A stretch of 6,348 nt of DNA from Methanobacteriota archaeon (GTDB lineage Archaea > Thermoplasmatota > Poseidoniia > Poseidoniales > Poseidoniaceae): positions 7,212 to 13,559 of the forward strand of contig PBXT01000020.1 in the NCBI GenBank assembly GCA_002727695.1. The letters run 5' to 3'. This document shows positions 1 through 6,343 of the stretch, one piece after another. The notes under the pieces were generated by a model, which saw only the letters and a list, made by a program, of their open reading frames with translations, made no database searches and was not told the origin of the DNA. The position numbers and the translations under genes were made by a program. Numbering within the stretch: position 1 is the stretch's first letter; each line of letters starts with the position of its first letter.

Positions 1-764
1 CCAAGAGATGCAAGGTTTCCTGAACTTCGAAGATAAGCCAGTCCGTGGAATAGAAGCGTGCCTATTCCGATCATTATCGCTACTCCTTCTTCACCATATG
101 GCCCACCTGCGGCTGAGCCAATTGCGAGTAGTACCAATGTTGCTTGAGTAGCGATAGCATCTTCATCATGGTATTGTGCTATAGCAATATTTAGAGTAAC
201 CAAACCAAGTAATGAAGCGCCCAATTCGGTCTCTCCAATCCATTCCCATGCATACATTGAGATTGCCAAACCATACAGGATTTTCATCGAGATAATAACC
301 CAAGTGATGCCTAACAAATGCATTCTTTCTTGCGGAATCCAAATTTGGCCAAGCCACATCCCAAAGCCGGCCATTAAGAATAATCCAATCGCTGAAATTG
401 TGTGACTAAAGATTGGCGAAGTTCCTACGATTGTACCGATAGCGGACCAGACCACAATCATGGATATCATCAATCCATAATGCAACCTCTTCTCCCCTTC
501 CATGGCGTATTCTGTTACGCTATCTATTTCCGGAGCATCATCAACTGTACCGTCTCGATTTATTCTGCTTGGAGCATCCCCCCGCGAGAAAATCTCCGCG
601 ACCTCTCCTACGGCAACATCGATTTCTTTTTCCTGGGTTTCATCTGGCTCTTTTGGCGCTTCTTCCTCAACTACTGATGTAATCAAAAATTTGTCAAGGT
701 TGACTCCTGAATCGGTCTCAAAATGTCTCTTGGAGAGGATTTCGTCTTCAGATTCCTTCTCCAT
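1..764 (-). CDS. Unrecognised multi-pass membrane protein, partial (C-terminus beyond left edge)
   Basis: The minus strand stays open from an ATG at 764-762 to base 1, giving 254 codons without a stop; the C-terminus lies outside the window. I do not recognise the family. Residues 1-94 are hydrophilic and strongly acidic (for example VVEEEAPKEPDETQEKEID near 31-49) and look disordered. From about residue 95 there are six hydrophobic segments, near 95-115, 120-140, 148-170, 181-197, 205-220 and 226-245. Basic residues at EKRLHYG (91-97), PQERMH (144-149) and YLRSS (244-248) suggest a cytoplasmic N-terminus with even-numbered loops inside. Polar loops QYHDEDAIATQ (197-207) and GGPYGEEG (220-227) could be functional sites. 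An in-frame TTG at 794-792 follows a purine-rich GAAGGGAG, but only 3 bases separate them, so I prefer the ATG; the start is uncertain. It is transcribed divergently from pckA. Coding status is supported by the long open frame and coherent hydrophobic pattern; function is unknown. Confidence 0.85.
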   Translation of the reverse strand, partial: MEKESEDEILSKRHFETDSGVNLDKFLITSVVEEEAPKEPDETQEKEIDVAVGEVAEIFSRGDAPSRINRDGTVDDAPEIDSVTEYAMEGEKRLHYGLMISMIVVWSAIGTIVGTSPIFSHTISAIGLFLMAGFGMWLGQIWIPQERMHLLGITWVIISMKILYGLAISMYAWEWIGETELGASLLGLVTLNIAIAQYHDEDAIATQATLVLLAIGSAAGGPYGEEGVAIMIGIGTLLFHGLAYLRSSGNLASL

Positions 765-889
765 TGATGGGGCACCATTTGAATTGGCTTTCAATATCTC
801 CCTTCACAGATTGAATTAGGATTGTATTCGCGCATTTTTTTGAAGATGCGAACCGCAAGGGACAAAGAGGGCCCGCGGGTCGACTGTGC
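765..889. promoter_or_regulatory. Divergent intergenic region between membrane-protein gene and pckA
   Basis: This 125-base gap must hold the start signals of both divergent genes. I see small symmetric elements on the pckA side: CGCAT at 831-835 is complementary to ATGCG at 846-850; TGCG-AAC-CGCA forms an inverted repeat at 847-857; and CCCGCGGG at 872-879 is a perfect 8-base palindrome within a GC-rich patch just before the pckA start. A T-run (834-841) lies between the first pair. AT-rich stretches at about 811-829 could hold TATA-like boxes for either direction, but none matches an archaeal consensus well. No convincing Shine-Dalgarno sequence lies at the usual distance before the pckA ATG. 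Promoter presence follows from the divergent layout; the individual elements are weak candidates. Confidence 0.5.
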
Positions 890-2482
890 ATGGCCGATGC
901 TGTGGGTACCCCTTCAGGCGACCTATCTGAGAGCGGCATCGATACCGATGCTACAATTTATTGGAACTTGGATAACATCACTCTAATCGACCTGGCTGTC
1001 GAAAGGAATGAAGGTTATTTGACATCTGAGGGAGCATTGGTTACTGAAACCGGCGAGAGAACTGGGCGTTCACCTAACGACAAATTCATCGTTGATGAGC
1101 CAACAACAAACCAAGATGTAAATTGGGGAGATGTGAACATTTCAACCGATGAATCCGTATTCAACAGATTGAAGGGACAAGTCATCGAATATTTGTCACA
1201 AAGAGAGTCATTATTCGTTCAAGACCTATACTGCGGCGCTGAAGAAAGTGAAGCTCTACCGATTCGTGTAATCAACCAGAATGCATGGCACAATGCGTTT
1301 GCAAGAAACATGTTCGTACGCCCTAGTGCAGAACAATTGGAAAGCCATGTTCCGCAATTTACAGTCTACCACGCTCCTCATTTCGAAGCAAATGATGACG
1401 CTTTGAACTCACAATGCTTTGTTATCGTAAATTATCAACTCGGTGAAGTAATCATTGGAGGCACCAGGTATGCTGGTGAAATCAAGAAATCTATTTTCAG
1501 CGTAATGAACCTCATTCTCCCAAAGAAAGGAATCCTTCCTATGCACTGTTCTGCTAATACAAACGGCGAGAACACCGCAATTTTCTTTGGCCTGTCTGGT
1601 ACTGGAAAAACAACTCTATCTGCTGACCCTAATCGTGCTCTAATCGGTGATGATGAGCACGGCTGGGGCGCCAATGGAGTATTCAATTTCGAAGGTGGTT
1701 GCTATGCTAAACTCATCAACCTGTCAGAAGAGGATGAGCCGGAAATCTTTGCAACAACTCGACAAAAAGGGACTGTGCTAGAGAATATCGTTGTCGATTC
1801 TGAAGGCATTCCAGACTTCTTTGACACTAGCAAGACTCAGAATACTCGCGGTTCATATCCGATTGAAGCGATTGAAAACAGAACCCTGGATAGCAAGGGA
1901 GGACACCCACAAAACGTGATTTTCCTAACTTGCGATGCATTCGGAGTTCTTCCTCCCATCAGCAGATTGACGTCTGCACAAGCCGCTTATCACTTCATCT
2001 CGGGCTACACTGCAAAGGTTGCTGGAACTGAAATTGGAGTTACTGAGCCGCAGGCAACATTTTCTGCGTGTTTCGGTGAACCATTCATGCCAATGCACCC
2101 CGGAGTCTACGCTGATTTACTATCTAGTAAGATGGCTGAGCATGGCTCTACTGCTTGGCTAATCAACACCGGATGGTCTGGTGGATCTTATGGCGTTGGA
2201 AGCAGAATGAAAATCAAGTATACTCGTGCAATGTTGAATGCAGCAATGGATGGAGAACTCGACAATGTTGAATATGTAACCGATGAAAGATTCGGATTTG
2301 AAATCCCTAAGTCGTGCCCTGGAGTTCCATCTGAGGTATTGATTCCCAAGCAAACATGGAGCGATGGTGATGCTTACGATGCTACTGCTGACAAGTTGGC
2401 TGCTATGTTCAATGAAAACTTCGAAAGATATTCCGAGGGTGTTTCAGCCGAAGTTAATGCTGCTGCTCCGGTCCTAAATTGA
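890..2482 (+). CDS. pckA: Phosphoenolpyruvate carboxykinase (ATP), complete
   Basis: This 530-residue enzyme interconverts oxaloacetate plus ATP with phosphoenolpyruvate, CO2 and ADP in the cytoplasm, the entry step of gluconeogenesis. Family motifs appear in order: GRSPNDKF (59-66) with the substrate-binding arginine R60; GTRYAGEIKKS (191-201), where K200 matches the metal-binding lysine; LPMHCSAN (216-223) with metal-ligand H219; the P-loop GLSGTGKTTLS (234-244); the kinase-2 motif LIGDDEHGW (251-259) with D254/D255; and NTRGSYP (318-324) with R320. The P-loop is the ATP-type form, not the GTP-type FPSACGKT. Length is close to the usual ~540 residues of bacterial ATP enzymes, and the N-terminal stretch SESGIDTDATIYWN (13-26) fits the family's beginning, supporting the ATG at 890. 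No catalytic residue I can check is missing. It diverges from the membrane-protein gene and precedes the surface-protein gene by 81 bases. An ATP-type enzyme in a probable archaeon hints at an origin by transfer from bacteria, which is inference. Confidence 0.97.
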   Translation: MADAVGTPSGDLSESGIDTDATIYWNLDNITLIDLAVERNEGYLTSEGALVTETGERTGRSPNDKFIVDEPTTNQDVNWGDVNISTDESVFNRLKGQVIEYLSQRESLFVQDLYCGAEESEALPIRVINQNAWHNAFARNMFVRPSAEQLESHVPQFTVYHAPHFEANDDALNSQCFVIVNYQLGEVIIGGTRYAGEIKKSIFSVMNLILPKKGILPMHCSANTNGENTAIFFGLSGTGKTTLSADPNRALIGDDEHGWGANGVFNFEGGCYAKLINLSEEDEPEIFATTRQKGTVLENIVVDSEGIPDFFDTSKTQNTRGSYPIEAIENRTLDSKGGHPQNVIFLTCDAFGVLPPISRLTSAQAAYHFISGYTAKVAGTEIGVTEPQATFSACFGEPFMPMHPGVYADLLSSKMAEHGSTAWLINTGWSGGSYGVGSRMKIKYTRAMLNAAMDGELDNVEYVTDERFGFEIPKSCPGVPSEVLIPKQTWSDGDAYDATADKLAAMFNENFERYSEGVSAEVNAAAPVLN

Positions 2483-2490
2483 GCAAAATG

Positions 2491-2504
2491 TGCACTGTTG
2501 TGCA
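2491..2504 (+). other. Small inverted repeat just after pckA stop
   Basis: TGCAC and GTGCA form a perfect 5-base stem around a TGTT loop, beginning 9 bases after the pckA stop codon. It is not followed by a T-run, so it is not a standard intrinsic terminator. It could be a weak RNA 3' hairpin, a protein-binding dyad for the downstream gene, or chance, since a stem of this size is common in random sequence. Confidence 0.3.
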
Positions 2505-2523
2505 TCATGGCGTAAAACCGTAG

Positions 2524-2560
2524 TTTGATAGCGAACCAGTGGCAGGGGTACAACGTGAGG
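2524..2560 (+). promoter_or_regulatory. Possible start signals for the surface-protein gene
   Basis: TTTGATAG at about 2524-2531 resembles a weak archaeal TATA box; a start about 25 bases downstream would fall near 2553, giving a leaderless or very short leader transcript. AGGGG at 2544-2548 lies 6 bases before an in-frame GTG at 2555, and GAGG at 2557-2560 lies 3 bases before the ATG at 2564. These two translation candidates compete and the sequence does not decide between them. All are short matches. Confidence 0.3.
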
Positions 2561-2563
2561 GCC

Positions 2564-2632
2564 ATGCGTACACGTACAATCCTTCTTGCCAGCCTGATGA
2601 TAATGATGTCCATGACTCCGCTAGTTTCAGCA
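2564..2632 (+). other. Signal peptide coding segment
   Basis: Residues 1-23 have two arginines at the N-terminus, a hydrophobic core rich in Leu, Ile and Met, and a small-residue site VSA followed by the acidic DYEKG, as expected for Sec export and signal peptidase I cleavage. There is no twin-arginine motif and no lipobox cysteine; the first cysteine is residue 65. The protein therefore probably stays on the cell through its C-terminal membrane span. Confidence 0.85.
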
Positions 2633-5600
2633 GATTATGAGAAGGGAATTGAACAAGGAAAAGAGTTCGATGATTCGCCGATTTTCGATCTGCCTGCAAA
2701 GACAATCGATTCGGTTGGACCAAGAATCGACACCGGGGCATCAGGCCGCGCGCCGTGTAGTACTGTACAAACAGATGCTGGCTCGGCAGGAGATGCAGGA
2801 AACACCAGTACAACTGCAAAGAGCTTGGGTACCGACCCTACAAACGGTCCAAGTGGAGTAACCGGTTGCGTAGATGCTAACGATCCTGAAGACATGTACA
2901 GCATTACCACGACTTCAGGTAAGGAAGTTGATGTTGAACTCGTTGTTCCAACAGGCGCTGACTTCGACCTGTACTTAGTGGATGCAACCAAATCTACATT
3001 CTATGATTACTCCGAGTACAACGACCCTCTGGAGCAAGTAACCACTGGCGGCACTGCACTGGAAGGAAATGCTACTACATTCTATGTTTGGATAAATGCA
3101 TACAGTGGAGATGGAACCTACACATTGCGAGTTTGGACCAACAATTCAACCCCTAAACCAGACATCACTGTCTCAATGGTTGACATCCCTGTCAAGGCAC
3201 AAGCAGGTGACACTGTTACTGTAAACTACACTGTAGAAAACTTAGCAAACAACTCATCCGCAACAACCGGAGCATTCGATGTGTTCTTCATCCTTTCAAC
3301 AGATACTACCTATGATTTCGCTGATGAATTACTTGACGATGTATCCAACGAGGCTGATTTGGGCGCTGGTGCAACAAGAAATACCTCAATGAGTATTACT
3401 CTTCCATCCAATTTGACCAACGATTCCTATTATTGGCTAGTTTGGGCTGATGGATATGGGAACATTACTGAAAGTAACTCGTCCAACAATAACATGTGGT
3501 CAACTGGAGTTATGGTTGTCGGAAATGATTGTACTGACCTCTTGGGAGGTACACAAAATGATGGTGGCCTTGGAGCGGATGCGGGCAATGATGCTGCTAA
3601 TGCGTCCAACATGGGCAGTAACGTGACATCGTCATACACCGGCTGTATGGATGGTGCCGATGGTGATGACGTCTACGCCTTCGATGTACCCGCAGGTTAT
3701 TTCCTCGAAGTTGCACTAGATGCGGAAGACCAAACCTCTGACCTTGATTTGTTCATTCACTATTCCAACGGTTCAGAAGTCGACCGAGGATACACCTCCT
3801 CATATCCTGAAACTGCTACTGCAAAATTAACAGATTACGAAGGAGTTGGCGGAACATATTACGTCAATGTATCCCACTATTCCGGAGTGTCAAATTACAC
3901 TCTCGATGTCTGGACTAACCAGAGTATTCCTGCACCGGACTATACTATCGATACTGTAACTAGCGCTGGAAGCGGGCAACCAGGAGACATGTTTGATGTC
4001 ACAGCTGTTCTAGAGAATGAAGGAACCGTTGACGGAGTTTCAAGCGTAGAATTGACTGTAATTCTTTCAGTGAACACTGGCGTAGACTGGTATGACCATG
4101 AAATTGGTTCCACAACCACTAGCGGAATCCCGGTTGATACTAACACTAGCGTGACTATCAGTTCTACAATTCCAGCAGATATCGTAGAAGGCGGATATTA
4201 CCTCTACGTGGTAGCTGACCAAGACGACCTAATCCTTGAGAGGGATGAGGATAACAATCAACAAACTCGAACCGGGCAATTCACTGTTGGAAATGCAGAA
4301 ACCTCTTGCGCAACTCAAAATGATGCTGGAATGGGTGGCGATGCTGCCAACAACTCAGCAGGTGCTTTCGACTTAGGAAACTACGCTGATGCGGAGTACC
4401 GCGGCTGTATTGATTCGAGCGACACTGCAGACCATTACACAATTACTATCGGCGCAGGTCAGAATCTGAATATCACTCTCGTCGATCCTCCGTCCGGTGC
4501 TGTAAACCTCGCATTGCTGGACTCAAGCGGTGTTGAAGTAGATTCAGATATTGGTTTGTTTTCAGACTCCGAAGTTACAACCGTTGGCACCTCTAGCGAT
4601 GGCGTGGCTGGAACCTACACGATTATGGTGAACCGTTCAACGGTCTTCTGGGAATCTGGCGGAGCTGGAACATACAGACTTCTTATCGGAACCCCGGCAG
4701 GATATGATGCGCCATTCACATGTGTCGGACACTCTGATGCTGGAACAGGCACCGATGCTGGGACAGATATGACGAATGCAATTCCGCTCGGATCCAACCC
4801 GTCAATGATGGGACAGGGCTGCTTAGATGGCCAAGATTCCTCTGACGCATACCAATTCAATCTTGAGGATTACAACAACATCAACGTGATGTTCTCACCG
4901 GATATGGGCTTGCCATTCACAGCAAATCTATACGATGAAGAAAGCAACATGGTCGCTGGTTGGAATGGTACAGAATGGATGTCAATGGGCGATTCAGAAT
5001 ATGAAGGACAAAACGGAATGTTCACTCTAGTTATCGACTCTGCTGGAGGAGAGGGGTACTACAACGTCTCAATCAATTCCATGCCTCCTGCACCCGCTGA
5101 CCTTGCAGTCAGTAACTTATCATGTGGTGCAGAAATGGTTAGCAACGAGGAATTGTTCTATTCATTCGAAATACACAACTTGCGCGGTCCTGCAGTAGGA
5201 AATTTCAATTGGAGTTTAGATTTAGTCGATGAAACTGGAGTTGTTGTAGCACAAATCGACTCGTCAACTATGGGTACATACTCAACATATGGACAGATGG
5301 TCCTTGAGAGAGCATCATCGACATTCATCGACGCAACTACTGCATCGGGAACATATTCGTGCCACGTAATGATCAACATGGACCGTGCTGTCGATGAGGT
5401 TGAACTCATCAACAATGAAATGATGGGAGAGAATTTCACTATTCAAAACGAAGAAGAATTGTGGGCAAACGACGTTGACAGAGACGGTTACAACACAACG
5501 GATACTGGCGACGGAATCGTTGACGATTGTCCTGACAAGTACGGAGAAAGTTGGGGAGACCGCTATGGCTGTGCTGACCTTGACGGAGACGGTTGGTCCA

Positions 5601-6343
5601 ACCAAAACGACTTCTCTCCACTGGATGAAAGCCAGTGGATTGACGAAGATGAAGATGGATTTGGAGACAACAGCTCTGGATACCTAGGAGACCAATGCCC
5701 TGGCGTATCCGGTGTCGAAAATGGAGAAGGTGGAGATGGATGTCCGCCTCCATTCTTTGATACCGATGGCGATGGCGTCCAGGATTCTGATGACGATTGT
5801 GACTCCACTCCTGCGGATGCAGTAGTTGACGAGAACGGTTGTGAGGTCGATACTGACGGTGACGGTGTAGTTGATTCAATGGATGATTGTCCAGCAACCG
5901 CAGTTAACGTGACTGTCGACTCAGTCGGTTGTGAAGTAGTCGACAACAATGGCGGCGGTACTGGTAACAACGGTGGAACCGACAATGGAGGAGGCACTGA
6001 CAACAATGGTGGTTCAGGAACCGGAGACGGTGGAGAAAGCACGGATGACTCTGCAGAAGGCAGCACCGATGTTGTGATGATTGGAGGGGTCGGTTTCGGT
6101 GTTGTGATTATAATTCTACTAACCTTCTTGATTGTTAGAAAGGGCCGTGGCGGCGATGGCATTGCTGGCGATTCATACGCTAACGCAGCGTTTGACCAAC
6201 CTATGGGTGGATTAGCTGCTGCAGACCCAAGTATCACGCCAGAGCAGTTGCAATACGAACAGCAACTATTGGCTCATGGTTACACAGCAGAACAAGCAAG
6301 AGCATATGCTGACCAGCATTTCCGCCCTTGGCTTAACCAATGA
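2564..6343 (+). CDS. Giant modular cell-surface protein: PPC, CARDB and TSP3 repeats with C-terminal membrane anchor
   Basis: This 1259-residue protein is built for the outer face of the cell. Residues 1-23 form a signal peptide (basic MRTRT, hydrophobic core, likely cleavage after VSA). Then come PPC-like module 1 (65-192), CARDB-like 1 (199-319), PPC 2 (323-452), CARDB 2 (459-577), PPC 3 (582-711), PPC 4 (720-840), a divergent third CARDB/Ig-like module (845-962), an acidic TSP3-like region (969-1125), a Gly/Asn/Thr linker (1128-1157), one membrane span (about 1170-1191), a stop-transfer RKGRGG and a 60-odd-residue cytoplasmic tail. About 30 N-x-S/T sequons suggest N-glycosylation. All 18 cysteines are extracellular. 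No protease or other catalytic domain is visible, so an adhesin, S-layer-associated or substrate-binding role is likely; this is inference from architecture. The open frame extends upstream to TTG at 2525 and includes GTG at 2555; the ATG at 2564 gives the best signal peptide, though GTG has a better-placed purine tract. Function is unproven. Confidence 0.9.
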   Translation: MRTRTILLASLMIMMSMTPLVSADYEKGIEQGKEFDDSPIFDLPAKTIDSVGPRIDTGASGRAPCSTVQTDAGSAGDAGNTSTTAKSLGTDPTNGPSGVTGCVDANDPEDMYSITTTSGKEVDVELVVPTGADFDLYLVDATKSTFYDYSEYNDPLEQVTTGGTALEGNATTFYVWINAYSGDGTYTLRVWTNNSTPKPDITVSMVDIPVKAQAGDTVTVNYTVENLANNSSATTGAFDVFFILSTDTTYDFADELLDDVSNEADLGAGATRNTSMSITLPSNLTNDSYYWLVWADGYGNITESNSSNNNMWSTGVMVVGNDCTDLLGGTQNDGGLGADAGNDAANASNMGSNVTSSYTGCMDGADGDDVYAFDVPAGYFLEVALDAEDQTSDLDLFIHYSNGSEVDRGYTSSYPETATAKLTDYEGVGGTYYVNVSHYSGVSNYTLDVWTNQSIPAPDYTIDTVTSAGSGQPGDMFDVTAVLENEGTVDGVSSVELTVILSVNTGVDWYDHEIGSTTTSGIPVDTNTSVTISSTIPADIVEGGYYLYVVADQDDLILERDEDNNQQTRTGQFTVGNAETSCATQNDAGMGGDAANNSAGAFDLGNYADAEYRGCIDSSDTADHYTITIGAGQNLNITLVDPPSGAVNLALLDSSGVEVDSDIGLFSDSEVTTVGTSSDGVAGTYTIMVNRSTVFWESGGAGTYRLLIGTPAGYDAPFTCVGHSDAGTGTDAGTDMTNAIPLGSNPSMMGQGCLDGQDSSDAYQFNLEDYNNINVMFSPDMGLPFTANLYDEESNMVAGWNGTEWMSMGDSEYEGQNGMFTLVIDSAGGEGYYNVSINSMPPAPADLAVSNLSCGAEMVSNEELFYSFEIHNLRGPAVGNFNWSLDLVDETGVVVAQIDSSTMGTYSTYGQMVLERASSTFIDATTASGTYSCHVMINMDRAVDEVELINNEMMGENFTIQNEEELWANDVDRDGYNTTDTGDGIVDDCPDKYGESWGDRYGCADLDGDGWSNQNDFSPLDESQWIDEDEDGFGDNSSGYLGDQCPGVSGVENGEGGDGCPPPFFDTDGDGVQDSDDDCDSTPADAVVDENGCEVDTDGDGVVDSMDDCPATAVNVTVDSVGCEVVDNNGGGTGNNGGTDNGGGTDNNGGSGTGDGGESTDDSAEGSTDVVMIGGVGFGVVIIILLTFLIVRKGRGGDGIAGDSYANAAFDQPMGGLAAADPSITPEQLQYEQQLLAHGYTAEQARAYADQHFRPWLNQ
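2756..5449 (+). repeat. Protein-level tandem repeats: four PPC-like and three CARDB-like modules
   Basis: Each PPC-like module (bacterial pre-peptidase C-terminal beta-sandwich) opens with a cysteine and an Asp/Ala/Gly motif: QTDAGSAGDAGN (69-80), QNDGGLGADAGND (331-343), QNDAGMGGDAANN (585-597), HSDAGTGTDAGTD (723-735). A second signature follows 20-30 residues later: GCVDANDPEDMY, GCMDGADGDDVY, GCIDSSDTADHY and GCLDGQDSSDAY, starting at 101, 360, 614 and 752. The modules end in a strand such as TYTLRVWT. CARDB-like modules begin PDITV, PDYTI or ADLAV and end in the turn seen in GNITESNSSNN and LILERDEDNN. The first two PPC-CARDB pairs have almost the same length (258 and 259 residues between opening cysteines), but PPC 3 lacks a CARDB partner (138 residues to the next module). 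The DNA copies have diverged, so this is an old duplication, visible at the protein level only. Confidence 0.8.
5468..5938 (+). repeat. Thrombospondin-type-3-like calcium-binding repeat region
   Basis: Five DxDxDG-type acidic loops begin at residues 970 (DVDRDG), 1005 (DLDGDG), 1027 (DEDEDG), 1066 (DTDGDG) and 1096 (DTDGDG). They alternate with cysteine pairs of the form DDCP...GC, spaced 14, 15, 14 and 14 residues apart. This is the TSP3 pattern, in which aspartates bind calcium and disulfides brace a rod-like stalk. It sits between the beta-sandwich modules and the membrane anchor, so it probably acts as a calcium-stiffened spacer. Calcium binding is inferred from the family. Confidence 0.85.
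5945..6034 (+). repeat. Low-complexity Gly/Asn/Thr linker
   Basis: Residues 1128-1157 consist almost only of Gly, Asn, Thr, Asp and Ser in imperfect units such as NNGGT and DNGGG. The DNA shows matching imperfect GGTGGAACCGACAA-like units. It probably forms a flexible, wall- or envelope-spanning tether between the TSP3 rod and the membrane span. Such tracts change length readily by slippage. Confidence 0.8.
6071..6340 (+). other. C-terminal membrane span and cytoplasmic tail with helical motif
   Basis: Residues about 1170-1191 form a single hydrophobic helix (VGFGVVIIILLTFLIV) followed by RKGRGG, a standard stop-transfer signal placing the N-terminal modules outside. The tail has a Gly/Ala-rich segment (1195-1220), then two probable short helices: TPEQLQYEQQLLAHGY (1225-1240) and TAEQARAYADQHFRPW (1241-1256). 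The loop HGYT followed by an Ala-rich helix recalls UBA-like or SHOCT-like small helical motifs, but the match is by eye only. The tail contains no cysteine and no recognised export or sorting signal. Confidence 0.75.

Noticed and set aside
166..357. 63-codon minus-strand open frame
   Set aside because: It is in a different frame inside the same-strand membrane-protein gene and has no independent start signal.
402..819. Two overlapping plus-strand open frames of 91 and 105 codons
   Set aside because: They lie opposite the minus-strand membrane protein, whose frame is longer, unbroken to the edge and has coherent membrane segments. The plus-strand products show no domain-like pattern and one is a serine-rich shadow.
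869..886. GGGCCCGCGGGTCGAC looks like adjacent restriction sites from a cloning polylinker
   Set aside because: It lies in a natural-looking intergenic region with continuous native genes on both sides and no vector sequence, so chance GC-rich palindromes are more likely.
2491..2504. Intrinsic terminator for pckA
   Set aside because: The stem is only 5 base pairs and no T-run follows, so it is recorded only as a small inverted repeat.
2635..2991. 118-codon antisense open frame under the first PPC module
   Set aside because: It lies fully within the surface-protein gene and shows no recognisable domain or start signal.
5945..6034. CRISPR array or tandem DNA satellite
   Set aside because: The repeats are imperfect, in frame and encode a Gly/Asn linker inside an intact gene; no regular repeat-spacer pattern exists.
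5439..6237. Long antisense open frames, including a Pro/Ser-rich one of 224 codons
   Set aside because: The Asp-, Gly- and Thr-rich plus-strand coding sequence makes few antisense stop codons, and the product is low complexity, as expected of a shadow.
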